This document shows, piece by piece, positions 40,966 through 49,023 of a stretch of DNA of 64,000 bases. The stretch is from the NCBI GenBank assembly GCA_035275545.1, contig DATEMP010000019.1:1-64000 (forward strand), given 5' to 3'. Each line of letters starts with the position of its first letter. Within the stretch, counting starts at the first letter, position 1. This stretch comes from WS-11 sp035275545 (GTDB taxonomy: Bacteria; Eisenbacteria; RBG-16-71-46). The notes beneath the pieces were generated by a model, which worked only from the letters and a program-made list of their open reading frames with translations, was not told the DNA's origin and searched no databases. The translations under genes and the position numbers were made by a program.

Positions 40966-41649
40966 ATGGGAAAGAAGTGGGCGAAACCGCTCTACGAGTT
41001 TGTCTTGCCAAGCCGCAAGATTACCGTGAACGTCACGCGGTCGTGTCCGAATTTCGTTGATCCCACGGCCGGCATATCTGACGTCGTCTCAGAACTACGG
41101 AAGACGGGCAAACTCCGAGTGCTCGACTTTGGAGCCGGCAAGCTGCGAAATGCTCTTTACATGCTGTCGCGCAAGGCTGGCTTTCGCGTCTGGGCCGTTG
41201 AGTTCAAGGAGTGTTTCAACACCCGCGCGGGCAAAGAAAAGCTCGCAGAAGCGCGTCGCTACAAGACATTCTTTCTGAAGAAGTGGCCTGATGAATTCCT
41301 CGCCTCGCGGTTCACGGTGGACGCTGTGTTGTTGGTGAATGTCGCGAACGTCGTTCCCCAGGAGGCCGACCGCAGGAGAATTGTTAGAGAGTGCGGGCGC
41401 CGGCTAAAGAAGGGCGGTTGGTTCCTGTGGATGTCGCAATACGGTGAGCCGGGGTACAAGCCGGGCGTCACGTCGCGACTACAAGCCCCTGACGGTGGTT
41501 GGTTCTACAGACTCAGCCAACAGTACCAAACGTACTACCGGGAGTTCGTGATTCCGGAGATTCAGACTTATTTTCCGAAGCGCAGCTACACGCTCGTCCG
41601 GCAGGTGAGCTCTCCCCACCACCGAGCGTTTGTCTACGAGAAGCGGTGA
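40966..41649 (+). CDS. SAM-dependent methyltransferase paired with the HerA-like ATPase
   Basis: The 227-residue class I methyltransferase fold has motif I VLDFGAGKLRNALYML (about residues 47-62), then AVEFKECF, the motif-IV-like AVLLVNVANVVP and motif V GGWFLWMSQYGEPGYK. There is no NPPY/DPPY, so adenine or cytosine DNA methylation is not obvious; a small molecule, protein or RNA may be the target. A TATACT box and a GAGG lie just upstream, so it may have its own promoter as well as sharing the HerA transcript. The immediate downstream DNA is an lhr relic. Confidence 0.72.
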   Translation: MGKKWAKPLYEFVLPSRKITVNVTRSCPNFVDPTAGISDVVSELRKTGKLRVLDFGAGKLRNALYMLSRKAGFRVWAVEFKECFNTRAGKEKLAEARRYKTFFLKKWPDEFLASRFTVDAVLLVNVANVVPQEADRRRIVRECGRRLKKGGWFLWMSQYGEPGYKPGVTSRLQAPDGGWFYRLSQQYQTYYREFVIPEIQTYFPKRSYTLVRQVSSPHHRAFVYEKR

Positions 41650-41653
41650 GCGG

Positions 41654-41756
41654 GGCCCGACACCCCGCAGCACGAGCGGGCGGCGATGAGCAAGCGCCCG
41701 CCCACATCCTGGTGCCCACGCCGAGCCTCTCTACATCCTACTCATCTGCGAGTCGA
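41654..41756 (+). pseudogene. frameshifted relic of the lhr helicase gene
   Basis: About 100 bases align with the intact lhr gene at about 44556-44660 on the same strand: shared words are CACGAGCGGGCGGCGATG, CACATCCTGGTG and CTCTACATCCT. Single-base losses (for example CCGCCCACATCC against CCGCCCCACATCC) break the frame. It corresponds to the region after helicase motif Ia (DTPHHERAAMRKRPPHILV). This is a decayed partial copy, marking an old recombination or duplication edge of the island. Confidence 0.75.
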
Positions 41757-41926
41757 ACGCATCCCCCGCTCTCCGAAGTTCGATGCTTCCTACCAGCCCG
41801 CTTGCTTCGTCAATTCTCAGACTCTAGAAGTGTCCCGAGACTACCGGGACGACGCTCTGGGGAAAGGCGATTGCAACGTTCCCCCTGTCGGGCCGCGTGC
41901 CTGTTTGTCAGCTGCTAGAAGAGTGG

Positions 41927-42076
41927 CTACTTGATGGCTTTCCAGTCCACAGGTTGCTCCTGCCAGGATAAGGTTCCCTGAAGTGCAGCAAATACGCGGA
42001 CCAGCCCAACGTCTGGTTGACTGAAATGCGTCTGAAGTAGCTCTTCAGTGCGGCGCAGGATCCCATCCTTATCCAT
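41927..42076 (-). CDS. 49-residue ORF coupled to the HEPN gene
   Basis: The ATG at 42076 overlaps the end of the HEPN gene by 8 bases, with GAGGAAC 7 bases upstream, and reads to TAG at 41927. The peptide starts MDKDGILRRTEELLQTHFSQ and is amphipathic, ending in a Trp-rich VDWKAIK. The overlap and ribosome site suggest co-translation, perhaps as an antitoxin for a HEPN toxin. Its short length keeps certainty low, and I know no homologue. Confidence 0.45.
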   Translation of the reverse strand: MDKDGILRRTEELLQTHFSQPDVGLVRVFAALQGTLSWQEQPVDWKAIK

Positions 42077-42707
42077 GCTCGTTCCTCTTCGGAAACAGCT
42101 GATTGATGAGGTCGCAGCAGATCGCCAGCGTCCTCTTCCCGGTGGGGCTCATCATCGCACTGCCGTGCGCCAACTTGTTTCTAAGAGCGGGCAAGACGTC
42201 ACCAAGAATCTGGACGTAGGACTGAAGTGTCTGGCTTTCCGGAGAGTCCGGCTCCCCTCCGATCAGGGCAGACTCCTGGTTGTCACGTGCCCGCTGCTCC
42301 GCGATCCGCCGAACGTGTCGGAATCCGTCGTCTCGAATCCAGCCCTCTGAAACTGCCCGCTCAAGAAGACCCCTCAAGCCCGGTCCGAATTCACGTGTCC
42401 CCAAACGTGCTCGCTTGCGGAGCGCATACTCGACGGAAGAGTACGCATGCATCTCTGCCGCTTGATGGAAGTGGAACACGAACCACGAGTAGAGCAGCAA
42501 GTTACGGGCTGTCTCGAAGTGGACGCGGACAACTCCGGGAACGCCATCGTGCAGTGCGAACGCGACAATGTCCTGCCAGTGCGTCTCGAAGGTCATCCCC
42601 GAACGGAACGCGTACCGCGGGTCGACCGTGAACGCTTCCACGGGAGCACGAAGCGCGTCGCAGGCCTGGACAGCCTCTCTCCCACCTTCTTGATTGAGGT
42701 CAGGCAT
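42069..42707 (-). CDS. HEPN-like protein (candidate RNase toxin or abortive-infection factor)
   Basis: The 212-residue helical protein has R176-N-K-L-A-H181 (PALRNKLAHGS), the R-x4-6-H catalytic motif of HEPN RNases, in a C-terminal helix. Earlier helices (FETARNLLLYSWFVFHFHQA, EYALRKRARLG) fit the four-helix HEPN bundle of Apea-type proteins. HEPN proteins cleave tRNA or mRNA in TA and abortive-infection systems. The start at ATG 42707 follows GGAGG by 6 bases; a longer frame to 42752 is less likely. A 49-residue ORF overlaps its end. No nucleotidyltransferase partner is adjacent. Confidence 0.68.
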   Translation of the reverse strand: MPDLNQEGGREAVQACDALRAPVEAFTVDPRYAFRSGMTFETHWQDIVAFALHDGVPGVVRVHFETARNLLLYSWFVFHFHQAAEMHAYSSVEYALRKRARLGTREFGPGLRGLLERAVSEGWIRDDGFRHVRRIAEQRARDNQESALIGGEPDSPESQTLQSYVQILGDVLPALRNKLAHGSAMMSPTGKRTLAICCDLINQLFPKRNEHG

Positions 42708-42822
42708 CGGTTCCTCCGTGGGGGGGGAGGCATGATTAAGAGTCGAGTGCACGAGGTCGAATGCTGGGCGCCATCATGATAGCCTCGCACGGCAAGCCAA
42801 CTCCCTCAAGAGGATGGTCGCT

Positions 42823-42912
42823 ATGGCTTTAGACGTCGAGGTCGCGTCGTCAGTGTCGAGCATCTTGGCCAGAGCGCTGACGAACGTCGTCTCTCCTGAG
42901 CTGGTCGGCTAG
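42823..42912 (+). CDS. 29-codon ORF ending in TAG directly before, and in frame with, the nuclease start
   Basis: ATG 42823 (AAGAGGA upstream; ATG 42814 is also in frame) reads MALDVEVASSVSSILARALT to TAG 42910-42912, and the next codon is GTG 42913 of the following gene in the same frame. It is either a coupled short peptide or the N terminus of a longer 208-residue protein interrupted by an amber codon. Confidence 0.4.
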   Translation: MALDVEVASSVSSILARALTNVVSPELVG

Positions 42913-43452
42913 GTGTCCGACCAGCGGGTCGGGAAGAAGGAAGTCGAAGAGGCGCTGCTCTGGCCGTTCCTAGAGGCGCGCCAGCGCGTGACGGGCAAGG
43001 CCCTGACTTTCGTGGAGTCATCGGAGCGACCGGACTTCATCTGCGCGCACGGAAACCGCTGGCGCGTGGGTGTGGAGGTCGCGGAGATTACGTACGGGCC
43101 AGACGAAGCGATCAATGACGAGCAGGCGGTTGAAGAAGTCTACCGACTTATCGAGAGGAAGGAGAGGTCGCGTTGTCGGCCCGGATGGGAGTATCCAGGC
43201 CGGACCATCCTCGTGCTCGTGACCCAAGAGCTTGGTATCGCGGACATCGCATGGCTCCTCCCGAATGACGTCAGGTCGGACTTCTCGGACCATGGGTTCA
43301 AGGAGATCTGGATCGCGGACTTTACCGGGTACGACGCATACGGCAACGTCGAATTATTCGGCCTTTACCCGAGAAGGTGGTGGGGCCATCACCGGCGTCC
43401 GAATCCGCACGACAAGCCGTACCGATGGCGCAGACCCGGGGCCCGTCCATAG
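42913..43452 (+). CDS. PD-(D/E)xK-like nuclease-fold protein, possibly N-terminally interrupted
   Basis: The 179-residue protein has P40-D41 (SSERPDFICAHG) and, 13 residues later, E55 in VGVEVAEI, the layout of a PD-(D/E)xK core, but the usual lysine is replaced by alanine (E-V-A). That variation is known in some restriction-like families and leaves activity uncertain. The C terminus is basic and aromatic (RRWWGHHRRPNPHDK). No Shine-Dalgarno precedes GTG 42913. The in-frame TAG at 42910 suggests readthrough, coupling or a nonsense mutation. The next nuclease-like gene starts 6 bases after the stop. Confidence 0.6.
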   Translation: MSDQRVGKKEVEEALLWPFLEARQRVTGKALTFVESSERPDFICAHGNRWRVGVEVAEITYGPDEAINDEQAVEEVYRLIERKERSRCRPGWEYPGRTILVLVTQELGIADIAWLLPNDVRSDFSDHGFKEIWIADFTGYDAYGNVELFGLYPRRWWGHHRRPNPHDKPYRWRRPGARP

Positions 43453-43458
43453 ACAACC

Positions 43459-44088
43459 ATGGCGCTTGAACCGATTCAGGAACTGGTGAGGCTCATCCTT
43501 GAGGCGGACGGCTACTTCGTTCGCAACAACGTGCGCTATCGCGTTGAATCCAAGACGAAGAAGAAGGATGGCAAGTCAGCGTCCTACTCCGACATCGACA
43601 TCCTCGCCGTGAAGATTGACACGCAGACGGGGTTGGTCGTGGATCGCATCTGGGGCGAGACAAAGGGGCACCTGACCTCATCACTGACGGCAAGCTACCT
43701 TCGCTCGTTCGCCCCTGACTACGCTGTTCTTCTTAGCAAAACGGCGTGGTCGGACGCAGCCTTGGTGAAGAAGCACAGTGCGAAGTTGGAGACGCTTAGG
43801 AACAGACAGTCCCTAGCAAGAGCGAGGGCGGTACAGGTCCTCGGCGAGCCGTACCGGCGCGTCCTCTACTTCGGCGGGCGCAAGCCAAAGGACAACGGCA
43901 AGGGCGCTCTGGCGCTGCTCGACAAAGGTGTTGAGCTCGTCTATGTAAGGAATATTGTAAGGAATTGGATCGCCAAACTGACTCATCTTGAGGGTAACGA
44001 GGACGTAGTACGGGTGATTAACGCGCTCGACGAATACGGGCTCATTCGCGCGAAGGACGAGCCGGCAGGCCCATTGCCTGGTCGGTGA
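43459..44088 (+). CDS. PD-(D/E)xK (Mrr-like) nuclease-fold protein
   Basis: The 209-residue protein opens with a helix (PIQELVRLILEADGYFVRNN) and a complete restriction-like core: D45 and D47 (YSDIDILAVK) and E67-x-K69 (IWGETKGH). This is the Mrr/VSR-type arrangement of metal-dependent DNA nucleases. The second half is helical with no named domain. It lies 6 bases after the other nuclease-like gene, so the two probably act together. Possible roles are type IV-like restriction or an unclassified two-component defence system. It ends 129 bases before lhr. Confidence 0.7.
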   Translation: MALEPIQELVRLILEADGYFVRNNVRYRVESKTKKKDGKSASYSDIDILAVKIDTQTGLVVDRIWGETKGHLTSSLTASYLRSFAPDYAVLLSKTAWSDAALVKKHSAKLETLRNRQSLARARAVQVLGEPYRRVLYFGGRKPKDNGKGALALLDKGVELVYVRNIVRNWIAKLTHLEGNEDVVRVINALDEYGLIRAKDEPAGPLPGR

Positions 44089-44204
44089 ACGCACCGAGAT
44101 GGAGCGAGCTCGGGAGATGATGAAACTTCAATCCGATGTGCACAGGAATTAGTGAACCGCGCGTCTTGGCCTGGACGAACACACCTTCATGTCATGGACA
44201 CCGC

Positions 44205-44210
44205 TATACT
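44205..44210 (+). promoter_or_regulatory. TATACT box for lhr
   Basis: TATACT ends 7 bases before ATG 44218, with only CCACCCC between and no Shine-Dalgarno. Confidence 0.5.
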
Positions 44211-44217
44211 CCACCCC

Positions 44218-47200
44218 ATGCCTCTGCGCCACTTCCACCCCACCATCCAGCGCTGGTTCTCGGAGCGCATCGGGCAGCCCTCCCCGCCCCAGCTCGAAGG
44301 CTGGCCGCGCATCCGCTCGCGGCGCCACACGCTGATCGCCGCCCCCACCGGCACCGGCAAGACGCTCGCGGCGTTCCTCTCGGCCATCGACGACCTCGTC
44401 CGCCAGGGCACAGACCTCAGAGACGAGACCGCCATCCTCTACGTCTCGCCGCTCAAGGCGCTCGGTAACGACGTCCAGAAGAACCTCTCGCGCCCGCTCG
44501 CCGAGCTGCGCGCCATGGATCCGTCGCTGCCCGAGGTGCGCGTCCTGGTGCGCACCGGCGACACGCCGCACCACGAGCGGGCGGCGATGCGCAAGCGTCC
44601 GCCCCACATCCTGGTGACCACGCCCGAGTCGCTCTACATCCTGCTCACCAGCGAGAGCGGGCGCGCGATGCTCTCGACCGTGCGCACCGTGATCCTCGAC
44701 GAGATCCACGCGATCGCGGGCGACAAGCGGGGTGCGCATCTCGCGCTCTCCATCGAGCGGCTCGCCGACCTGGTGCACGCCAACGCCGGCCCCCGCAAGG
44801 GCACGGACGGCCACGAGACCCTCCAGCGCATCGGCCTCTCGGCGACACAGAAGCCGGTCGAGGACGTCGCCCAGCTCCTGGTGGGCGCGGGCCGCACGTG
44901 CGAGATCGTCGACGTGGGACACCGGCGCGACATGGAGATTGCGATCGAGGTGCCGGACTCCCCGCTCGAGACGGTGTGCTCGACCGAGACCTGGGACGAG
45001 ATCATCACGCGCATGGCGGCGTTGATCGGCGAGCACCGCACCACGCTGGTGTTCGTCAACACGCGCAAGCTCGCCGAGCGCGTGGCGGGCAAGCTCACGC
45101 TCAAGCTGGGCGAGGATCAGGTCACGAGCCACCACGGGAGCCTGTCGCGCGAGCGGCGGCTCGACGCCGAGCAGCGCCTGAAAGACGGCAAGCTCAAGGC
45201 ACTGGTCGCGACCGCCTCGCTCGAGCTGGGGATCGACATCGGCGAGGTCGACCTGGTGATCCAGGCGGGTGTGACGCCCTCGTTCGCGGTGTTCCTGCAG
45301 CGCGTGGGGCGCAGCGGCCACGCGCTCGGGCGCATCCCCAAGGGCCGGCTCTTCCCGCTCACCCAGGACGAGCTGGTGTGCGCGGCGGCGATCGTGGACG
45401 GCATCCACCACGGCGATCTCGACCGCACGCCGCAGCCGAGAGCGCCCCTCGACATCCTCGCCCAGCAGATGGTCGCGGCGTGCGTCACCGAGACCTGGAG
45501 CGAGGAGCGGCTCTTCGAGACGTTCCGCTTCGCCTGGCCCTACCGCGAGCTCTCGCGCGAGGACTTTGACGGCGTGGTGGCACTCCTCAGCGACGGCCGG
45601 AGTGCCCTGCTCCATCGCGACGGCGTCAACGCGCGGCTGCGCGCCACCAAGCGCGCGCGCATCACCGCCCTCACCTCGGGCGGAGCGATCCCCGACACCG
45701 GTCAGTACCGGGTGGTGGTCGAGCCCGAGGCGATCCACGTGGGCACCCTCGACGAGGACTTCGCGATCGAGAGCAACGTGGGCGACATCTTCCAGCTCGG
45801 CAACGCTTCGTGGCGCATCCTCAAGGTCGAGCCGGGCGTGGTGCGCGTGGCGGACGCCAAGGGCCAGCCGCCGAACGTGCCGTTCTGGTTCGGCGAGGGG
45901 CCGTCGCGCACGCCCGAGCTGTCGGCGCGCGTGGCGCGCATCCGCGTCGAGGGCCGCGACCCCGAGTGGCTGGTGCGCGAGCTGGGCCTGCCGCGCGCCG
46001 CGGCGGTGCAGCTTTCCGATTACCTTCTCGAAGGCGAGCGCTCGCTGGGCGTGATCCCGACCCCCGAGTGCGTGGTGCTCGAGCGCTTCTTCGACGAATC
46101 GGGCGGCATGCAGCTCGTGATCCACGCGCCGTTCGGCGGGCGCATGAACCGCGCGTGGGGCCTGGCGCTGCGCAAGCGCTTCTGCGTCGGGTTCGGGTTC
46201 GAGCTCCAGGCGGCCGCCAACGAAGAGGCGATCGTGCTGTCGCTCGGGCTTCAGCACAGCTTCCCGCTCGAAGAGGTGTTCGACTACCTGCACCCCGACC
46301 GCGCGCGCGACCTGCTGGTCCAGGCGCTGCTCGCCGCACCGATGTTCGGTGCCCGCTGGCGCTGGAACCTGACGCGGGCGCTGCTGCTGTCGCGGATGCA
46401 GAACGGCCGCCGCGTGCCCACGCCGCTGGTGCGTATGCGCGCCGAGGACCAGCTCGCCAAGGCGTTCCCCCAGGTGCTGGCCTGCCCCGAGACGCTGCCG
46501 CCGGGCGAGATGCCGGTGCCCTGGGAGCACCCGCTGGTGCGCCAGACGATCGAGGATTGCCTCAACGAGGCGATGGACGTGGACGGGTTCCTGGACGTGC
46601 TGCGCCGCATGCGCGACGGGCGCATTCGCAAGGTGGCGGTCGACACCACCGAGCCCTCGGCGTTCGCGCGCGGCATCCTGAACGCGACGCCCTACGCGTT
46701 CCTGGACGACGCGCCGCTCGAGGAGCGGCGGACGCAGGCGGTCTTGTCTCGGCGTGTGCTGGACCCTGCTGCGGCCGACACGCTGGGGGTGCTGGATGCG
46801 GATGCGGTGGCGCTGGTGCGTTCGGAAGCCTGGCCTAGTGCCGAGAATGCCGAGGACGTGCACGAGGCGCTGCTGTGGATGGGCTACGTGACGGATTCCG
46901 AGGCTGCGCGGTCGGGCTGGAGCGAGTGGCTGGGCGAGCTGGAGGCGGCGCGGCGGGTTGTCGCCTGGGGTGGAGGCGGCGATCGCCGTTGGCACGCCGT
47001 CGAGGCGTCGCGCGACGAGAAGACGATGCTGCGCGGGCGGCTCGAGGCGATGGGGCCCGTGTTCGTGGCGCCGGGCGATGCGATGGAGCAGACGCTGCTG
47101 CTGCTCGAGGCGGAGGGTGCCGTGATGCGCTGCCGGCTCGAGGGCCGCCAGGCGTGGTGCGAGCGCCGGCTCCTGGCGCGCATTCACCGCTACACGCTCG

Positions 47201-48258
47201 AACGCCTGCGGCGCGAGATCGAGCCCGTGACCGCCGCCGAGCTGTGGCGCTTCCTCGCCTGCTGGCAGCACGCCGCCGAGGGCTACCGCCTGGAAGGCCC
47301 GCACGGCGTGCTGGAGGTGGCGAAGAAGCTCGCCGGGTTCGAGATCCCCGCCGCCCAGTGGGAGTCGAACGTGCTCGCCGCGCGCGTGCAGGACTATCGG
47401 CTCGACTGGCTCGACCAGCTGACGCTGAGCGGACACCTGGTGTGCGGGCGGCTGTGGGGGCGCGGGAATACGCCGATCCGGTCGACGCCGCTGTGCCTGC
47501 TGCCGCGTGTTGATCTCGACGCCTGGCTGGCCCTGGCCGAGGCCGCCGGCGACGAGGAGCCGCCCCTGTCGACCTATGCGCGCAAGATCCTTGAGGTGGT
47601 CGAGGCGCGCGGCGCGAGCTTCGCGCAGGAGCTTCAGGCCGCGGCCGGGCTGCTGCCCAGCCACTTCGAGATGGGCCTGGCGCAGGCGATCGCGCAGGGC
47701 CTGCTAACGTGCGATTCGTTCGGCGGACTGCGGCGCCTGATCACGCCGCCTAGTCGGCGGCGCGGAGTGGTGAAGCACCAGCCGCTCACCCCCGCCGGGC
47801 GCTGGTCGCGGTTCCGGGGGACGCCGGTGACGACGATCGTGGTCGGCTCGACCACCGCCCGCCCGCCGCTCGACGAGGCGCTGGTCGAGTTCGTGGGGCG
47901 CCAGCTATTGGCGCGCTACGGCGTGGTGTTCAAGCGCCTGCTCGAGCGCGAGCGCCTGCCCGTGCCCTGGCACCAGCTCGTGCGCCTCTACCGGCACTGG
48001 GAGCTGCGCGGCGACGTGCGCGGTGGCCGGTTCGTCCAGCGCTTCGCCGGCGAGCAGTACGCGCTGCCGGAGGCGATCGAGCTGATGCGTCGGCTGCGGC
48101 GGAAGCAGAACGCGTCCGAGCGACTCCACGTCGTGGCTTCCGGTACGGCGCCGACCGACCTCGAGGTCTCGGCGGCCGATCCCCTCAACCTCGAGGGAAT
48201 CCTGACGCCCGAGCCGCGCATCTCATCCAACGTGCGCCGCCGCGTGAAGGTGGGCTGA
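44218..48258 (+). CDS. lhr: Lhr-type ATP-dependent superfamily 2 helicase
   Basis: The 1346-residue helicase has Walker A AAPTGTGKT (K48), Walker B D161-E-I-H164 (VILDEIHAIAGDKRGAHL), motif Ia YVSPLKALGNDVQ, SAT motif IGLSATQKP and motif VI LQRVGRSGHALG near 360. After the RecA pair come the winged-helix and beta-barrel parts and the long C-terminal region typical of Lhr. Lhr unwinds DNA-RNA hybrids and helps DNA repair. The start at 44218 is preferred to 44152, because a TATACT box lies 7 bases before it and conserved sequence begins there. GC and codon use return to core values here. A partial relic of the gene lies at 41654-41756. Confidence 0.92.
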   Translation: MPLRHFHPTIQRWFSERIGQPSPPQLEGWPRIRSRRHTLIAAPTGTGKTLAAFLSAIDDLVRQGTDLRDETAILYVSPLKALGNDVQKNLSRPLAELRAMDPSLPEVRVLVRTGDTPHHERAAMRKRPPHILVTTPESLYILLTSESGRAMLSTVRTVILDEIHAIAGDKRGAHLALSIERLADLVHANAGPRKGTDGHETLQRIGLSATQKPVEDVAQLLVGAGRTCEIVDVGHRRDMEIAIEVPDSPLETVCSTETWDEIITRMAALIGEHRTTLVFVNTRKLAERVAGKLTLKLGEDQVTSHHGSLSRERRLDAEQRLKDGKLKALVATASLELGIDIGEVDLVIQAGVTPSFAVFLQRVGRSGHALGRIPKGRLFPLTQDELVCAAAIVDGIHHGDLDRTPQPRAPLDILAQQMVAACVTETWSEERLFETFRFAWPYRELSREDFDGVVALLSDGRSALLHRDGVNARLRATKRARITALTSGGAIPDTGQYRVVVEPEAIHVGTLDEDFAIESNVGDIFQLGNASWRILKVEPGVVRVADAKGQPPNVPFWFGEGPSRTPELSARVARIRVEGRDPEWLVRELGLPRAAAVQLSDYLLEGERSLGVIPTPECVVLERFFDESGGMQLVIHAPFGGRMNRAWGLALRKRFCVGFGFELQAAANEEAIVLSLGLQHSFPLEEVFDYLHPDRARDLLVQALLAAPMFGARWRWNLTRALLLSRMQNGRRVPTPLVRMRAEDQLAKAFPQVLACPETLPPGEMPVPWEHPLVRQTIEDCLNEAMDVDGFLDVLRRMRDGRIRKVAVDTTEPSAFARGILNATPYAFLDDAPLEERRTQAVLSRRVLDPAAADTLGVLDADAVALVRSEAWPSAENAEDVHEALLWMGYVTDSEAARSGWSEWLGELEAARRVVAWGGGGDRRWHAVEASRDEKTMLRGRLEAMGPVFVAPGDAMEQTLLLLEAEGAVMRCRLEGRQAWCERRLLARIHRYTLERLRREIEPVTAAELWRFLACWQHAAEGYRLEGPHGVLEVAKKLAGFEIPAAQWESNVLAARVQDYRLDWLDQLTLSGHLVCGRLWGRGNTPIRSTPLCLLPRVDLDAWLALAEAAGDEEPPLSTYARKILEVVEARGASFAQELQAAAGLLPSHFEMGLAQAIAQGLLTCDSFGGLRRLITPPSRRRGVVKHQPLTPAGRWSRFRGTPVTTIVVGSTTARPPLDEALVEFVGRQLLARYGVVFKRLLERERLPVPWHQLVRLYRHWELRGDVRGGRFVQRFAGEQYALPEAIELMRRLRRKQNASERLHVVASGTAPTDLEVSAADPLNLEGILTPEPRISSNVRRRVKVG

Positions 48259-48269
48259 CCGGTTTCCTA

Positions 48270-48686
48270 CTACTTCTTCTTCGGCACTCTGCGTCTCCTC
48301 ATCGCCGAACAAGATCCGCGGAGCCATTCAGCGAACTGATCTACATTCATCCGCCCGGACGAAAGCGCCAGCATCGCGCCCACGGCGTCCTCTTCCGATG
48401 CTTCGAGCCTGAACCCGTTCAACTCCAGAAACACGCCGGCAACCGTCAGGGCAACCCGCTTGTTTCCGTCGACGAACGGGTGATTCTGAGTGATCGCATA
48501 GGCGTAGACGGCCGCGAGGTGAGGGACGTCTACGCGCTGGTAGGTGAAGTGATTCCTGGGGCTCTCGAGTGCTGCGTCGAGAAGCCCCTCATCGAGAATG
48601 CCACTTGCTCCCCCGTGTTCGGCCAGGAGCCTTTCGTGAAACGCGAGGACGGCCTGTCTCGAAATCCACTTGGGCTGTCGTTTCAC
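48270..48686 (-). CDS. doc: Doc-type Fic toxin
   Basis: The 138-residue protein carries the Doc/Fic core HPFVDGNKRVALTVAGVFLE; the HPFxxGNKR string is the catalytic motif. Doc phosphorylates EF-Tu and so stops translation. Its ATG overlaps the antitoxin's TGA (ATGA at 48686-48683), ensuring coupled synthesis. The arginine/lysine-rich tail RRRRVPKKK is unusual. Active residues are intact, so a functional toxin is likely. Confidence 0.85.
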   Translation of the reverse strand: MKRQPKWISRQAVLAFHERLLAEHGGASGILDEGLLDAALESPRNHFTYQRVDVPHLAAVYAYAITQNHPFVDGNKRVALTVAGVFLELNGFRLEASEEDAVGAMLALSSGRMNVDQFAEWLRGSCSAMRRRRVPKKK

Positions 48687-48910
48687 TTCGCGAGTTCACG
48701 AAGGGCATTCTTGTAGCGGCTCATGAAGTCATCCGCGACCGCCATGGTCTCGGCGAAGCTCGGATCGTAGGGGGTCAGTCTGAAGCCGCCTCCGGGCGCC
48801 TCGGTTAGATACAACCGGTCACCTGCCTTGACCCGTAGGATCCGGGCAGCCTGGGTCGGCAGGGTGACTCCCAGCGAATTCCCGACCTTTCGAACCTTGA
48901 GCTGAACCAT
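48683..48910 (-). CDS. AbrB/MazE-fold antitoxin of the Doc pair
   Basis: The 75-residue swapped-hairpin DNA-binding protein (VQLKVRKVGNSLGVTLPTQA) has a C-terminal tail for toxin binding (FAETMAVADDFMSRYKNALR). The start at 48910 follows GAGGAGG; the upstream frame to 48937 is not supported. It probably represses its own TTGACC-16-TATAAC promoter and neutralises Doc. Pairing of an AbrB-type antitoxin with Doc is known; Phd is the other usual partner. Confidence 0.82.
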   Translation of the reverse strand: MVQLKVRKVGNSLGVTLPTQAARILRVKAGDRLYLTEAPGGGFRLTPYDPSFAETMAVADDFMSRYKNALRELAK

Positions 48911-48941
48911 AACCGCAACCTCCTCTCTTGTGGACACAGAT

Positions 48942-48969
48942 GTTATAACTCATCGGCGCAGTTGGTCAA
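48942..48969 (-). promoter_or_regulatory. promoter of the antitoxin-Doc operon
   Basis: TTGACC (48969-48964), 16 bases, TATAAC (48947-48942) on the minus strand, about 32 bases ahead of the antitoxin ATG. The -35 hexamer equals that of the TPR operon at 30613. Confidence 0.55.
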
Positions 48970-49009
48970 TGACTGAAGGCTGTTGGGAAGGGAGCGACAA
49001 CTGCTGGAG

Positions 49010-49015
49010 TAGACT
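49010..49015 (+). promoter_or_regulatory. TAGACT box for the exported PCMT gene
   Basis: TAGACT ends 8 bases before ATG 49024; no Shine-Dalgarno. Confidence 0.45.
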
Positions 49016-49023
49016 GAGTTTCC

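Noticed and set aside
44099..44152. 18-codon ORF between the nuclease and lhr
   Set aside because: Too short, no ribosome site and no conserved feature.
44149..47664. 1171-codon open frame on the minus strand
   Set aside because: It runs antiparallel to lhr, reads as Arg/His/Gly-rich low-complexity protein, and is an effect of GC-rich codon structure.
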